Positions 23,701 through 45,581 of a stretch of 64,000 nucleotides of DNA are shown piece by piece. The stretch is from contig NC_082611.1 in assembly GCF_030936135.1 (NCBI RefSeq), forward strand, positions 12,849,001-12,913,000, written 5' to 3'. The notes below the pieces were generated by a model, which did not search any database, had not been told where the DNA came from, and saw only the letters and a program-made list of their open reading frames with translations. Positions within the stretch are counted from its first letter, which is position 1; each line of letters begins with the position of its first letter. The DNA is from Gavia stellata (taxonomy: Eukaryota; Chordata; Aves; Gaviiformes; Gaviidae). A program made the position numbers and the translations under genes.

Positions 23701-26700
23701 GGGTATTTATACGCCTCTCTTAAGATACTAAAAAAAATATTTTTCATCTCTTTAGACATAACTGAATGAAGGATCATACAACCTTTTTTTTTTTTTTAAT
23801 CTCCATTTATATTTAGGGCCCAAACCTCTATCAGCTTTGACATATCTTTTGGTTACCCATTTCTTACTGATGGCAGAGCTTGATCTCTACTGAGAGCGTA
23901 TTGCTACATATCACCCAACTAAAAGACACTATTGTGATCTGTCAAGTAAACGCTGTGGCTTCTCCCCTGTTAATACAGAGCTGCCGGTTACAACAATTCA
24001 GGTATATACAACCAAAAAATTCCACAGAAATGGGTTCTGGGCCAAAGCAGGATATCATCTTTTACAAATTAACTAGAAGGCGATGCTGTTTGTTAGAAAG
24101 TTATCTCCTTAACACCTTCTCTAAGCTGGCCTATCTCCTCAATATTTAAACATTTTATTGAACCTCCAACAAATCCTGTAAGTGTATCTAATGCGAGTCA
24201 GCTAAGAGTTATTCTTGGATTAACAATATTTTCCGATATTCAGAGGAACAGAATACTTAACTGTGAACACCACTGAGATACTTAAACCAGAGCAACAACT
24301 GTCGAGTTATTAAAAACATCCTTGTGCAGTTTACAGGGCAAGTCTCTGACACCATGCCAGTGTAAGATTCCAGGCAACGCTCCAAAGAAAAAGAGAAATC
24401 AGCTGACTTCATGTTAATCGCGTGAATAAAACACCATATTCGTCTTAGAGGAGGTTCTATTTATTCTTGAAACAGAGAGCGAGAGAGATCTCTCAGTTAT
24501 TCATACCAAGCCTTTGGCATTGATAGTGCTCTATGATAAAAAGGCCATTACTTGTTCTGGGGAGAGGATTGCCTGTAAAGTAACAGCAGCAAATGGTACA
24601 GTTTTGAACTATTTTATGCTATAAGTTTCAGTTAGCAATTAAATGAAATCTTAATACATTTCATAAACGTTCAAGGTTTTCCTGTGTACAAACCTGAAAA
24701 CCAAACCACAATTCATAAATTCAGTGTACCTATCTTTAAATTTTGTGCTGTTGAAGCAGTATCTGAGGACTTACGTCACCTTTAGGGTGTTGCTAATCTT
24801 TCCAATGTTCAAATAATTTGTAGTTAGAACACTGAAAAAACGTTGAAAATAGGACAGTTTGTTCTGCAAAATTCTAGAAGACACCGGAAACTTCTAATGA
24901 GGTTTCGCTTGGATGTATTTATTTTAAAACAAGGAAGAATGCTTTTCTAATGATCCTAAAATGAAGAAATTCTTGGTTTGACCAATTCCTCTATTGACCA
25001 AGGATTCTTGCTAGCTCTTAATTTGCTCTGAAAGAAAATGATAACCCATACAATACCTTGAATAATCATACAACATAATTTGACGCAGCTTTTTAGGGAA
25101 TGTTACTAAAACAATTTGCATGGTATAGTGATAATCTTCTGTGGGATTATCTAACAGAGTTTGTTAGGAAAACAGATAATCCCCACAGTGAATCAATGGA
25201 GACAAGCACTGGAAGGAGGGAAAATTAAACAAACATTTATCTGTTTTAAAATTAAAAAACAAAGCACATGTTCTGTTTCTTTTCTAGTTATATCATTTAA
25301 TCTCTAATGAAATCAGTTAGCAGCACCAGAGTAGTAAATCAGACACCTAATGTGGTGACAGGCCAATTGTCACCCCTCCCATAGAAGCAAGTCCTGTTTT
25401 ATCTGATAAGGAACATAGCACACAGTTGTTTTCTGTGCCTTAGAACAAAAATGAAACAGCTCAGACAATACAGCAACGTTACAGAATTAGAAAATTTGAG
25501 CCATCACACTTGCTAGCAGAACTGTGCTGAGAGGTGAAAGAAGAGCTGATACAGTAGCTGAGATGAATAATCTGGCAGTCAAGAAGATGCGAGACCTCCC
25601 TCCGCTGCTTAATGCTTCTGTCAGTGCAATTCCAGGAACTGCCTCTGAGTCAGAAGCCGGTTCTGTTTGAGTTATTGTTAATATGTTGCTTGTAAGCAGA
25701 AGTGCATGTTGATACAGTAAGCGAAGTAGAGGTCAGCTTCAAGTATGCACATAATTATGTAATAATTATATCTCATGATAGCTCTGAAAGAGTTTATATC
25801 TTCTTTGGGAGTGAAAGTCTACTTAAATATTTTAATGTTGTAGGCTATAGTGAGCCATCCCATCAAATTACAGACTGCCTATTCAGTTTTTTAGTGCAAG
25901 TCTGCTGTACTTACTGACCCACTATAAAGTGTTGTTTTAACACTACCAAGGCCAAAATACGACTACAACAATGTTAAAATTATTAGTCATGAAATACACC
26001 TTTCCCCCCCCGCAATTACAAGCCCTACTAGGAACAGCTCTACCAGTTTTTCTGATGCATTAGGTATTGTCTTGCTCTAATAACAGGTCTTGCACAAAGG
26101 TATTTTCCAATAAATGTTTTTGAAATGTTCACCTTAGTAACTTCTGTACTTACTCAACAGATACATTCTGGTTTAGCTAGATGTTTCAGAAAAGACTAGG
26201 AAGTTGCTATTTTGCAGGCTTATTTAATGCTAGTAGCTAGTCAGATCTACAGATGACTGTGATTTATCAGATCTTCCTTGATCCTCCACTTCATACTTAG
26301 CTGACTGGACTATTTCCCCCCATTATTGTGAAACCCTTACCCATATCCTGAAGCTCAGTGGTCTCACTTCACTTTCCCCACTTCCTTAACTCCGCTGCAT
26401 AATCCATCTGCAATTTAAATAAAAGCAGGAGAAATCTTTAACCAAAGGGCTGAGTTACCCGCGTCACACCAGCAGTACATCCACAGTATTACAGTCATAC
26501 CGGACTGCCCCCCAGAAGCCGTATCGCAACAGGGGCGCAGGGCCCACTGCGAGGCAGGGGACAGCACACGGGGTTTGGCCCAGCACGGACAGGACAACAG
26601 ACCGTTGGCATCAGCTGCAGTCCTCAACCGAGACATGCAGGTGTGTATCACGTTCACACATGCACGCTCACCTTTCTCTCCAGGACTTTTTCCTTTTGGG

Positions 26701-26848
26701 GTTTATCTTCAGCACAGGACCTAAGAAGCCCGGTCCAGGCTGGGGTGTTTGGTGAGCGAGCAGCTGTTGCCAGCGGAGCAGACACCTCAAAACGCTGAGC
26801 AAAGGGCTCCGGCTCACGGGGGACTCCGGCCCCTCTCGCCTGCGGCAT
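20731..26848. other. CIITA-TVP23A intergenic DNA, no gene recognised
   Basis: No exon with splice signals and recognisable coding content was found. It holds a short imperfect duplication near 21.11-21.18 kb. GC content rises from about 26.46 kb towards the TVP23A CpG island. Confidence 0.6.
21110..21175. repeat. Imperfect two-copy repeat
   Basis: Two copies of a segment of about 27 bases (ggagcatgtgacagaaaaaa then cctgt, and a variant) are spaced 40 bases apart at 21110-21136 and 21150-21175. Confidence 0.8.
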
Positions 26849-27273
26849 GGCCCACTAAGGAAGCCCGTCCGGCCGCCCTGGCCTCGGCCAAGGCCACCGC
26901 TGGGAGCCTAAACGCGATGGGGAGGAGGGTGGCAGCTACAGGCACCTCAGCGACAGGGACGCGAGGGAGGAGGCAACTCTCCCCGCCAGGCCCAGCACTA
27001 GCACCAGTTTGACTGGGGTGGCCCAGCTCCCGGGCGCTGCCAAGCCCCGAGCGCGGCCCGCGTGAGGCGCAGCCGGCCGCGGCCTCTGGGCGAGGGGGAG
27101 CCCCGCGCTTCGGCCCCCCGGCAGGGCCGGGCCGGGCAGGACCGGGCCCGCCGCGGGCTCACGCCGGGCAGGCGGCAGCCCGGACCCTTTTCCCTGAAAC
27201 ACCTCCCGGGCCCTGGCAACCGCCGCGCCTGGCAACCGGGCTGCAGGGCCGGGCCGGCCGGCTGAGGTGGAGG

Positions 27274-38316
<11,043 letters not shown>

Positions 38317-38734
38317 TCAAATAAGGAAGAACTAAAAGGAGGATCAGTAAAAAATTTACGAAAGGTGTTCTTCATATGAAGATATTTAAGTAAAGCTCTT
38401 CTAGAATTATGCCTGCATGAAATAATAAGGGGTTTATGTCATTTGTGTTTGAGTCTTTAGATTCTGAAAGGTTTAGAGCCTTTGTTACTTACCTAAGTTT
38501 CATCAAAAAGCAGTTTGTACAGGCACAAAGACTATGCTTATGGTTTATACAGAGCACACTTCCTTAAGAAAAAAAATCTGTCAACTAACCCGAAACTGTT
38601 GGATTACTTTAACCAAGAATTAGAATGTAATCAAAAGATGATGCTCATTAGTTTAATTTGGAACTACAGTGAACGAAATCAAACTGCCTTTCCCTCTTCT
38701 ACACAATACTTATTTCTCAAAGCTTTAATTCCTC

Positions 38735-38740
38735 AATAAA
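38735..38740 (+). terminator. Candidate TVP23A polyadenylation signal (proximal)
   Basis: AATAAA lies about 420 bases after the stop codon. A second cluster, aataaataaa at 38923-38932, is an alternative. Transcript ends cannot be told from sequence. Confidence 0.5.
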
Positions 38741-38922
38741 AAGAGGAATTACAATCATAAAGGGCCTCTTAAAGATACTGAATGTTTATTTTCTAGTGTT
38801 CAGGCTTAGGGTCAAGTAGAAGAAAGAACAGAAGTCATGTAGCACATTCACACAGTACTTGTGTGAAGCAGCCAGTTACGTATGGATAGTTAAAGTATGA
38901 TAAACTTATTCCGGTATCTGTA

Positions 38923-38932
38923 ATAAATAAAA
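38923..38932 (+). terminator. Candidate TVP23A polyadenylation signal (distal)
   Basis: Two overlapping AATAAA hexamers lie about 600 bases after the stop, ahead of the convergent NUBP1 3' end. Confidence 0.45.
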
Positions 38933-39414
38933 TATTGTACTTCTACTATTATTAACTTGCCTAAACCCTGGTAGGTTTTTATTTTAAAACTGATGTCAAT
39001 TATAAAAAAGGGAGACAATACTACACTAAATTTAGATCTTTTCCACTGAAAGGAAAGATACTTAAATGATGTTATTCAGTAAGAGAGAGAGAGTGGGCAT
39101 TACAATTCATCCTAGCACAGAAGGCAGGACAAAGCCTATGACATCTGCACTATAGATACATTCAACACAATTCCCGATGTCAGCAAAGCATATTTTATAT
39201 TCAACTTCCTAAATAAAATCTTGTATACGCATGTCTTCAAACAGCAACTTCATATTCAGGTTGTTAGTACTATGACACCAGATGCAGACTGCACCTAGGT
39301 AAAACAGATGAAGACGCAGTTTTATAGCTTTCTAGCAAGCTTTGGGACCACCTGTAAACTACAAGAATCTCAAACTACGGAAAAAAACTAAGGCAAGAAC
39401 ATTTATATTATGAA

Positions 39415-39420
39415 TTTATT
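39415..39420 (-). terminator. Candidate NUBP1 polyadenylation signal
   Basis: TTTATT on plus reads AATAAA on minus, about 100 bases downstream of the NUBP1 stop codon at 39518. It leaves roughly 0.5 kb between the convergent TVP23A and NUBP1 3' ends. Confidence 0.5.
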
Positions 39421-39517
39421 TGCAATATACAAAAAGAATACATTCCTTCTATTAAATCAAGGCATAAGTTACTTTTCTATAATTAAACACAAACTACATT
39501 TTTATTCCATTCGTAGA

Positions 39518-39570
39518 TCAGATATTCTTTTCGTCTTGAAAATGGTGTTGGTCACAGTATTCCTGAATTC
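39518..39570 (-). CDS. NUBP1: NUBP1 exon 11 (terminal)
   Basis: The acceptor is tcttcacag. It encodes [16 protein letters not shown] and a TGA stop at 39518-39520, similar in length and composition to the human tail IQEFCNLHQSKEENLISS. Confidence 0.93.
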
Positions 39571-42500
39571 CTGTGAAGACAGGGAAAAAGTAATACAAAT
39601 AATATTTCAGTTGCACAGCAGGAGTTACGTTATTGCTGCATCACTCTGTCCCCTGTTGGCACAAATATCACAAGTTGGGCCTTTATCACAGTGAAAATGG
39701 CTTTAGGAATTTCCCAGCTGTTTGTATTTTTAAGCTGCACATCACCGGCTTCTTAGGTAGTTTTTATATGTTTTTTTGTGCAATTACAATTAGAAGCGGA
39801 GGCAGTAACTAGCCAGCTGTATTGCCCTCAGCTATAGTGAGCACCCCTCAAGAGGGCTGCCTGAGAACCTTAGAACTTTTCTGTGAGAGCAAGTACACAC
39901 ACATCTGTTCTGAAAAGGAATGACTGAAGCCAAACATAAAAACCAGTTTTTGAATACAATTTCCTTATCCCTTTACAAGCCTGTCGTAACTGATGCCCAG
40001 AAGACGGGAAGATTGTATTTGCATCTGTTACTTTCAAAACTGCTATGCACATCTACTGTTTTTAGTATTTCTGGCAGAATAACATAATTCTGTTTAGCAC
40101 CTTCATATATTGCAGAAGTGCTCAGAACCGAGAGGATTCATCTGCACACTGATTTTCAGACTTACTTTGAATGATATTCCTGTAAGACGATGTAGCTGGA
40201 GACTCAGGTGCTTCAGACAAGAATGACTGGCCTTTGTCACAACTTTTTCCTTGAAGGACAGGGAAAAACATGAAAGCAAAGCAACGGGAAAAGATGAAGT
40301 TTTCTTTGTTTTACCCTTTATCCCGCTACCAGTTATATCCTTCCAAAGAGCCACTTGCATCTATTCCTTTTGAGAAGTCCTTATGTCAGTAGCATAACTA
40401 GAACTACACCTTACAGCTTTACAAAGGATACTATTAGCAGAAACCTTCAGTCATTATTTTGGAAGTACTGACCTGTTCCTTGATGTCACTAAATCAAGCA
40501 TTAATTGCTAATAGCTGGTGGGCAAGGAACCAAGCCTTCTCACTACCCACAACAGAATTTGGGTGGTGCCAGTAACAGTGAAGTTAAAGCACTAGTTTTA
40601 ATGCTTAACGTCTACAAGGTATTATTCTTCATAGTGGTTATGATTTTATTCAGTCTGCACTTGCAGGTGATTACAGCAAAGAGAAAGACATGTTGTACTT
40701 CCAGTATGATTATACAGCTGAAAAGATGCACCATCTAATCTTAATCAAGTTTCAGGCTAAGAAAATTATCCTAGCACTTCCCTCTTTTCACACCGTGTTA
40801 TGTCACAGTTCCAGTAACTTCTGATTCAAAAAAAAATGTTCTGTCTAAAAGTGGATATTTACCTAAGAGATAAAATGTTTAATATTCTAATTTATCAGTG
40901 TCCAAGCCAGGGTTTTCCAGTAGTAACATCAGTATAGGAGGAAAAACTTGTTTTAAATGTAGCACAATACAGTAACTTTACCTATTTGAGGATCTAGAGG
41001 CACTTTACCCAAGAGGGAAACATTTAAGTTCTGGCACATCTTCTCTGCACCTCCAGTAGTTGGGGGAAAGATCTGAGACTCATTCTGGGACAACATGAAA
41101 ATCAGTTAAAATATCGCAATTCTGAGAGCAAGGCATTTTTGGAGCAATGTTTTATATACAAACAACGTCAAGATAAAAAATGCTGTAAGATGCAGATAGC
41201 CTTACCTTACACTTTGGACATATAAAGCCGCTCATATTTTCCACAACACCTATGATTGGCAGTTTCACTTTATGACAGAAGTTGATCTCCTTCCGAACAT
41301 CCTGAAGCGATACTTCCTACAAGTATTAGGAAACACTGCTATTTTGACTGTAATGTTTTGATGCTGAACCCATTAAGTTACATCCTTAGAGCTATTTTAA
41401 AGAAAGTTCATAATGAATTATTAGCGCTCTCTTTGTATTTTGAAGAACGTAAACCTGTGTTATGTGCCATAGCAACAACTCTGAGTAGCAACAGAACAGG
41501 TACAGCAGCTCTAGCCTACTGAATGTGGTTCTGCTTTGAAATCTGACTCGAGTCCAGTAAAGATTCAGCCGTATTTATGTTTTACTCCTGTATTAATCGC
41601 ATATCTTTAGTTCTTTAAATGTAACTTTTTCACATTTTCAGTTTACAGAAGGCCTTGGCATTCTTAATAGACCAGGCAAGGGCAAGAACCACCAGGCTTA
41701 CGCTTGTTACCTCTTTTCGAATAGCTTATCATCCCCTCAGACTTTTCGCATATATGCCTGACCTCATTCAGTTCTCCTGTTCCCTTCTCCTTCCCTCACC
41801 ACCTATCTGATTTCGCCCTCAATGTTTCACTTCCTTTACATTTTATTCTTTCAGCTGTTGTGGAAATACTAGATGTCTTTTGCTAGTTTGAGCTCCTGTT
41901 CCTTTCCAAACCAGGCTTTAAAACCTACGTTTGAATTTGATTTATTTTGAGTTTCAGCTCTCCAGGGGCTGATTTTTCTTTTAAAAATGCACATCACAAA
42001 GTTGCCTACTGGGGGCAACAGGCTGCTTCACGCTGTGTCAAACAGTGCACATCTTATCCCTTAAAAACTGAACTTCTTACTGACTTCTGAACATCAAGCC
42101 GTTGGTGAGTAAATTACAAATTTGCAATGATGCAAACCCTAGTCTTTAAGAAGGAAGCGAAATACTGCATTTCTCTCTACCACACAGCTTTTGATTGTGA
42201 ACTGCTCAGCGGTTTAGTGAACCACTCAGATCCCTGACTCCACTGAGGCACCCATCTAACTCATAAACCGGCCAGCTGTAGGCACAAAACAAGAAAGTCA
42301 ATTCCCTTAGTTTCTGCACCACCATTTCTCTGAAGTTAAACAGAGACTCTAAACCAAGGATTGGCTTTAACTGCCATGATGCTTCTACCAACGGAAATTA
42401 AGTTCTCATACCTGAGGGGTAGTGATTATAACAGCACCATCGATGTGCGTTGCGCTGAGATACTGCACAATAGATAAGTGTTCATCTGATGTTCCTGGAG

Positions 42501-45190
42501 GCGTATCTACAATCAGGTAGTCGACTTCACCCCAGTCCACGTCACGAAGAAATTGTTTGATCAACCCTAAGAGAAAGGATAAGAACGTGGAAGAGAAAAA
42601 AAAAGTATCTCCCTATATTTCAAATTTTAGGGCCTACTTCAAATTTTGTAGTCTAGGTATGCAGATTCTTCTGACTTGTCAACTTAAGCACAGAATTGTT
42701 TGTTTTGCCAAAGCTTTAAAAAAAAAAAAACCAACCACAAACCCAATACAGCATTCGACGTGTTAACTTCATCAAATGGTTATGTTCAACTAAAGAAAAT
42801 AAGTAACCATTCACTCATTTTTTTCTATAGCTTACTATACTATATTTATGCTATTAATTAAACAAGCTCATGATACGAAATCTTTCAAGTACATAAATTG
42901 TTGTTGAAACCACTTGATACATACCATTTTTTTTCGGTCCTCTCCAGATGACAGCATCATCAGGGCTACTAAGCAAAAACCCCACAGACATAACACCTAA
43001 GTTTTCTTCAACGTACTAAAAGAAAAGTAGAGAAACTCAGTAGAGCATACCAAACAGTAAAGAGAGAGTAGAGAAACCAACTCTAAACCCAGATTTTATA
43101 GAAAAAGCAGTTGGGGGGTGGGGGAAGACATTAAGAAAATAAAGGCGGAGAACCTTATGCTTCTCTCTTATCCAAGGGCATTAAAAACTACAATTTTTGT
43201 GCAATGCTCACCAACTACATTCACAGACTGAAAAAAATCTAGTTGTAGTAGGATTGACAGTGTTTTATAGAATCACTGGAGTCAGCGTAAGGATAGAAGC
43301 AGCTTTCCCTCTCAGCATCAAGTTGTCTTTTTAACAGCATACACACTAAAGGTGATCTTTAGACAACAACACTCCTGCAAAACTTCCCCTGCACTTTCTA
43401 AAGATTAATGAGGTTCTCCTTGGGTGTAAGATACTTTTTGTCTGTCACAAAAAAGGTGACACACTGTACAGCTGCATGACAACCAAAAATAATGAAATCA
43501 AGTAACTTATATTTATTGCCCATAGTATAGTAGGAAAATCACTAAACAAGAGATACTTAAAATAATGAAACTCTTTTAGGAATGTAGTATTATTAAGTTT
43601 AACAAAAGAAATTTAATACTCTGATGTATGTAGCCTATAGGTTTATGTCATTAGAAAAAGAATTAACAGAAGTACCCCCTGCTCCTCCCTCACTCGTTTT
43701 TCACCTTGGAAGGCAGTGCCCAACCCAAACAAACCCAACAAACTTTCTGAAACAGTTGCACCAGCACCAGCTTACCACTGGAGACCATCCAGATCCACTC
43801 TGATGAACCTGAAAATTGAAGTGATGCATAAAGTTAGGTTAGAAATAAATATAGACGTTACCTAAACACAAACGTAAGTCAAAACTGGTTAAACGGATGT
43901 CCTGCCTATAGGTACAACACTGCTTTATTAAAGCAGCTGAGTTAAAAACTTCAGAAGGGCCAGACCTCCATTTGTAAGTGAATAACAACTGTTAACCCTT
44001 TTACAAGAAATTTACCCATGACTTTATATATTTATATAAAATATTCTAGGGCTGATAAAGAGAATCATGTTAACATTACTTAAGTTTTAAGTAGTCACAA
44101 ATATGCGGCTGATACGGAGCAAATGCTGATTTACAGAACTGGTCATCCTGAATGCAGATAACTCTTTTACAAACCAAATTACGCTGAACTTCTCCATCTC
44201 ATCTTCATCATCTCCCTACCCACTGCCACACTCATTTCCCAATAAGCTGTCCTTTTAGAAGCTTCAAGGCCACAAAACCCTAACACATTAATGACAAATT
44301 GAGCAGAAATCCTTTAAACAACATGTTCAAGCATTCACTTACCTGTTCGCCTTCTAGACCCATCATTTTAGGGATTGATGGCCCACAGATATCTATGTCC
44401 AGCAGAGCAACCTGGGAAACAAACACACCAACCCACCCCACTGGAAACAAGCTTGCACAGGGCTGCTCCCAAAGTCTAAATCTCGCAACAAAAGCACTCT
44501 CGCACACTTAATGCGGGAAATGTGTTCAAACCCTTAGGGAGAAGGGGAACTCGATCAGCGCAGCCACACCATTGCTTGGTTATCCCAGGTGGGCCGCAGG
44601 GCCGGAGCCCGGGGGCACTACCCGCAGGTGCTCGCCCCTGCCAGCTCCTCCCGCCCGCGGCTCGGGGACCCTCCGCCTCCCGCCTTCAAACCGCCGCCCC
44701 GCCCCGCCCCGCGCGGCCCACCTGCTTGGCCTCGTCCGCCGCCAGCCCGTGAGCCAGGAGAGCGCTGAAGGTGCTCTTCCCCACGCCGCCCTTCCCGGAG
44801 AGCACCAGGATCGTGTGCTTCACCGAGCGCAGCCGCTCCCGCAGCTCGGCCGCCTCTGCTGCGGGGCGACACGGCCGCGGTCAGCCGCCGCCCGACCGCG
44901 CCCCAGGCCCCGCCCCGCGCAAGCCCCGCCCCCGCCCCTCAGCGCCCGCCCCCTCAGCTCCTCCCTCACCCGGGTCCGGGGCCGTGGCGCCGGCAGCGCA
45001 GAGCCTCTGGTTGGGGCATCCCTGGCAGGCGGCGGCCCTGCCCGCTTGGGCGCTGCTGGTCCCTGGGCAGGCTGCAACAGACAACGTTAGCTGGAGCGCG
45101 AGTGCCGGTGGCGGCCGCGGCCCGCCCGCCCCGCACGGCCGCGCCGCGCCCCTCACCCTCCGGCCGCGGCCCGGCCGCCGCCTCAGCCAT
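39518..45190 (-). CDS. NUBP1: NUBP1, cytosolic Fe-S cluster assembly factor (Nbp35 family), complete
   Basis: NUBP1 forms with NUBP2 the scaffold P-loop ATPase complex that builds 4Fe-4S clusters for cytosolic and nuclear proteins. Eleven coding exons (45190-45157, 45071-44970, 44858-44722, 44411-44343, 43808-43776, 43015-42925, 42566-42412, 41316-41206, 41084-40982, 40249-40166, 39570-39518) join in consistent phase to 972 bases, 323 residues (human 320). Key sites are the N-terminal cysteines C13, C27, C30 and C36 (CX13CX2CX5C), Walker [10 protein letters not shown] at 67-75, DIDICGPS near 96-103, [13 protein letters not shown] near 173-185, and the CPKC cluster ligand motif at C240/C243. 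All expected motifs are intact. It starts in a CpG island and is divergent from TEKT5. Confidence 0.98.
40166..40249 (-). CDS. NUBP1: NUBP1 exon 10
   Basis: The acceptor is ctgtccttcaag and the donor gtaagt; 84 bases. It encodes [20 protein letters not shown] and then SYRNIIQ. Confidence 0.96.
40982..41084 (-). CDS. NUBP1: NUBP1 exon 9
   Basis: The acceptor is ttgtcccag and the donor gtaaag; 103 bases, ending in phase 1. It encodes [20 protein letters not shown] and then [14 protein letters not shown]. Confidence 0.97.
41206..41316 (-). CDS. NUBP1: NUBP1 exon 8, CPXC cluster motif
   Basis: The acceptor is acttgtag and the donor gtaagg; 111 bases in phase 0. It encodes [20 protein letters not shown] and then [17 protein letters not shown], with the bridging-cluster cysteines. 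Confidence 0.97.
42412..42566 (-). CDS. NUBP1: NUBP1 exon 7
   Basis: The acceptor is ctcttag and the donor gtatga; 155 bases. It encodes [20 protein letters not shown] and ends [12 protein letters not shown]. It holds the conserved [10 protein letters not shown] motif of the family. Confidence 0.97.
42925..43015 (-). CDS. NUBP1: NUBP1 exon 6
   Basis: The acceptor is cttttag and the donor gtatgt; 91 bases, ending in phase 1. It encodes [20 protein letters not shown] and then [10 protein letters not shown]. Confidence 0.97.
43776..43808 (-). CDS. NUBP1: NUBP1 exon 5 (33-base microexon-sized)
   Basis: The acceptor is caattttcag and the donor gtaagc; 33 bases in phase 0. It encodes [11 protein letters not shown], identical to the recalled human segment. 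Confidence 0.95.
44343..44411 (-). CDS. NUBP1: NUBP1 exon 4
   Basis: The acceptor is gtttcccag and the donor gtaagt; 69 bases in phase 0. It encodes [20 protein letters not shown] and then GEQ. Confidence 0.97.
44722..44858 (-). CDS. NUBP1: NUBP1 exon 3, Walker A; tandem acceptor
   Basis: The acceptor is ccccgcag, followed at once by a second cag, so the start is 44858 or 44855. The donor is gtgggc. It encodes [20 protein letters not shown], containing the P-loop, and ends ADEAKQ in phase 0. Confidence 0.96.
44970..45071 (-). CDS. NUBP1: NUBP1 exon 2, N-terminal Fe-S cysteine motif
   Basis: The acceptor is gtctgttgcag and the donor gtgagg; 102 bases. It encodes [18 protein letters not shown] and then PNQRLC, giving all four cysteines of the N-terminal 4Fe-4S site. 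Confidence 0.96.
45157..45190 (-). CDS. NUBP1: NUBP1 exon 1 (coding part)
   Basis: The ATG at 45190 begins [11 protein letters not shown], with donor gtgagg after 45157; 34 bases, phase 1. The next exon joins in frame to the conserved CPG motif, which supports this start. Confidence 0.92.
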
Positions 45191-45205
45191 GACCCCCTGC
45201 CGCTG

Positions 45206-45216
45206 CGTCACTTCCG
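45206..45216 (-). promoter_or_regulatory. ETS/CRE composite site
   Basis: CGGAAGTGACG on the minus strand, 16 bases upstream of the NUBP1 ATG. This arrangement is common in housekeeping promoters. Confidence 0.6.
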
Positions 45217-45263
45217 CCGGGCGCGAAAGAGGCGGGGCTCGGAAAGGGCGCCCCGTGCCGCGC

Positions 45264-45273
45264 GCGCATGCGC
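45264..45273. promoter_or_regulatory. NRF1 consensus site
   Basis: The perfect palindrome GCGCATGCGC lies about 75 bases upstream of the NUBP1 start codon. Confidence 0.65.
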
Positions 45274-45288
45274 CGGCGGTACCCGCTG

Positions 45289-45303
45289 CCGCCAGGGGGC
45301 GCT
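45289..45303 (+). promoter_or_regulatory. CTCF-like core motif
   Basis: ccgccagggggcgct closely matches the CTCF core CCASYAGRKGGCR. It lies between the divergent NUBP1 and TEKT5 starts. Binding is inferred only. Confidence 0.55.
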
Positions 45304-45581
45304 CCGCGCCGGGGCCGACCCGCGGCGGGAGTGTGGCGGAGGCGGTGCGCGCGGCCGCCGGCAGGCCGGGGCCGCATCCCGGCCGTGGAGCGGGAGCGGT
45401 GCGGGGGAAGCGCGGCTGAGCACTAACAGGCGCCTGACGCAGCCTTCCCCGGGAGGGACGGGGAGTGTGAGGTCGGCTGTGCGCCTTCCGGCACGCAGCT
45501 GCGGAGGGCGCGCGCGCACGCGGGCGGCCCTTCCGCCAGCGGAGAGCACCGGCCTCGGCAACCGGCTGGCACGGCACGGCG

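Larger units (their letters stand above)
44570..45580. promoter_or_regulatory. CpG island promoter of NUBP1
   Basis: A GC- and CpG-rich block of about 1 kb covering NUBP1 exons 1-3 and upstream. Recognisable sites are an ETS plus CRE-half composite (cggaagtgacg on minus, 45206-45216), a palindromic NRF1 site gcgcatgcgc (45264-45273) and a CTCF-like ccgccagggggcgct (45289-45303). Long open frames on both strands are a composition effect. Confidence 0.88.
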
